Position numbers and translations under genes: made by a program
The notes under the pieces: model-generated
What the model saw: the letters and a program-made list of their open reading frames with translations, nothing else
Database searches by the model: none
What the model was told of the DNA's origin: nothing
Assembly (NCBI GenBank): GCA_050014815.1
Contig: JBEKCP010000437.1
Location: forward strand, 1-5,196
DNA: 5,196 bases
Direction of reading: 5' to 3'
Source: JBEKCP01 sp050014815
Lineage (GTDB): Bacteria; Planctomycetota; Planctomycetia; Pirellulales; Thermoguttaceae
In this document: piece after piece, positions 4,842 to 5,196 of the stretch
Position numbering within the stretch: the first letter of the stretch is position 1
Layout: each line of letters starts with the position of its first letter

Positions 4842-5196
4842 CGTCATCCTCCCGGCGGCGGCCGTTCCGCTGGCCTGCCCCGACCTCTTCCAGATCGCGG
4901 TCGTCGGGCAGTCTCCGGCCTGAATGGCGGGGGGCCCATTGCCCGAAAACCTGCCGGAATGCGGCCGTTGCGCTTTGAGTATGCGCCTGGCGACAGAGGC
5001 CGGCCAGGCGATCCACTTCCTCGGGTTCGGTAACCTCAGCGAGCGTTTCGGTGCCCGCCTGCGTGACTGAGACCAACAGGAGTTTGCGGCCGCAGCGGAG
5101 CAGATGGACCTGCTGGCGGGCGGCCAACGGGGCGCGGCCGAGGACCTCGAAGACCTCCGGGGGCAAGAGGATGGTTCCGCGGGGCGAGGCCCGGCG
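4834..5196 (-). CDS. fliO: FliO, flagellar export gate assembly factor, N-terminus outside window
   Basis: FliO is a small membrane protein that helps FliP assemble into the export gate. Only the C-terminal cytoplasmic part is present: the frame is open to the right edge and gives 120 residues before TGA (4836-4834). A TTG at 5166 is not needed as a start, because the frame continues upstream as GTILLPPEVFEV. In-window residues 11-68 carry the family's pattern: an EVLGRAPL segment, QVHLLRCGRKLLLVSVTQ, then TLAEVTEPEEVDRLAGLC. The tail from about 70 to 120 is polar and highly charged (RRREDDDA at the end) and poorly conserved. The transmembrane helix expected near the N-terminus is off the edge. 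It lies directly upstream of fliP and overlaps it, the usual order. The family is divergent in sequence, so the call rests on the core pattern plus position. Confidence 0.85.
   Translation of the reverse strand, partial: RRASPRGTILLPPEVFEVLGRAPLAARQQVHLLRCGRKLLLVSVTQAGTETLAEVTEPEEVDRLAGLCRQAHTQSATAAFRQVFGQWAPRHSGRRLPDDRDLEEVGAGQRNGRRREDDDA
4848..4853 (-). promoter_or_regulatory. Shine-Dalgarno site deciding the fliP start
   Basis: The minus strand reads GGGAGG, then ATGACG, then ATG. The spacing of six bases favours the second ATG (4841) over the first (4847), which has no spacing at all. This is the only clear Shine-Dalgarno site among the four export-gene starts visible in the window. It lies inside the end of fliO. 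Confidence 0.75.

Noticed and set aside
3975..5033. Plus-strand open frame of 352 codons opposite fliP and fliO
   Set aside because: It is antisense to conserved fliP, low in complexity and passes through the heptamer array; no recognisable domain.

Overview
The window holds the right-to-left (minus strand) flagellar export-gate cluster fliO(partial)-fliP-fliQ-fliR-flhB. It runs into the convergent 3' end of a plus-strand large serine recombinase gene whose start lies off the left edge. The DNA is GC-rich. The organism is clearly a flagellated bacterium. The style of the short tandem repeats between genes, the weak use of Shine-Dalgarno sites and the large serine recombinase suggest a Planctomycetota-like lineage, but that placement is an inference from memory and not proven here.

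Layout from left to right: (i) 1-1489, recombinase with most of a resolvase catalytic domain, a Recombinase domain, a zinc ribbon and a coiled coil; (ii) 1422-2534, flhB, which overlaps the recombinase tail-to-tail by 68 bp; (iii) 2535-2613, a gap almost filled by a palindromic heptamer array; (iv) 2614-3462, fliR; (v) 3463-3553, a gap filled by a 12-unit, two-motif heptamer array; (vi) 3554-3835, fliQ; (vii) 3836-3962, a gap with a 12-13 unit GATTAGG array and an intrinsic terminator-like hairpin just after fliP; (viii) 3963-4841, fliP, with a further heptamer array inside its coding sequence; (ix) 4834-5196, the C-terminal part of fliO. No gene-free stretch exceeds 130 bases. No tRNA, rRNA or CRISPR array was seen.

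FliP, FliQ and FliR form the membrane export gate of the flagellar type III secretion system. FliO is the assembly factor for FliP, and FlhB is the gate-associated substrate-specificity switch. flhA, the usual neighbour of flhB, is not present; the recombinase occupies that side, suggesting that an integrated element separates the two.

The most unusual signal is that every junction of this operon carries a tandem array with 7-bp periodicity. The motif differs at each place, and the arrays almost completely fill the gaps. One array lies in frame inside the fliP signal-peptide region, where gain or loss of a unit would shift the frame. FlhB also carries Asp-Pro-Thr-Glu where the family's self-cleaving Asn-Pro-Thr-His motif should be.
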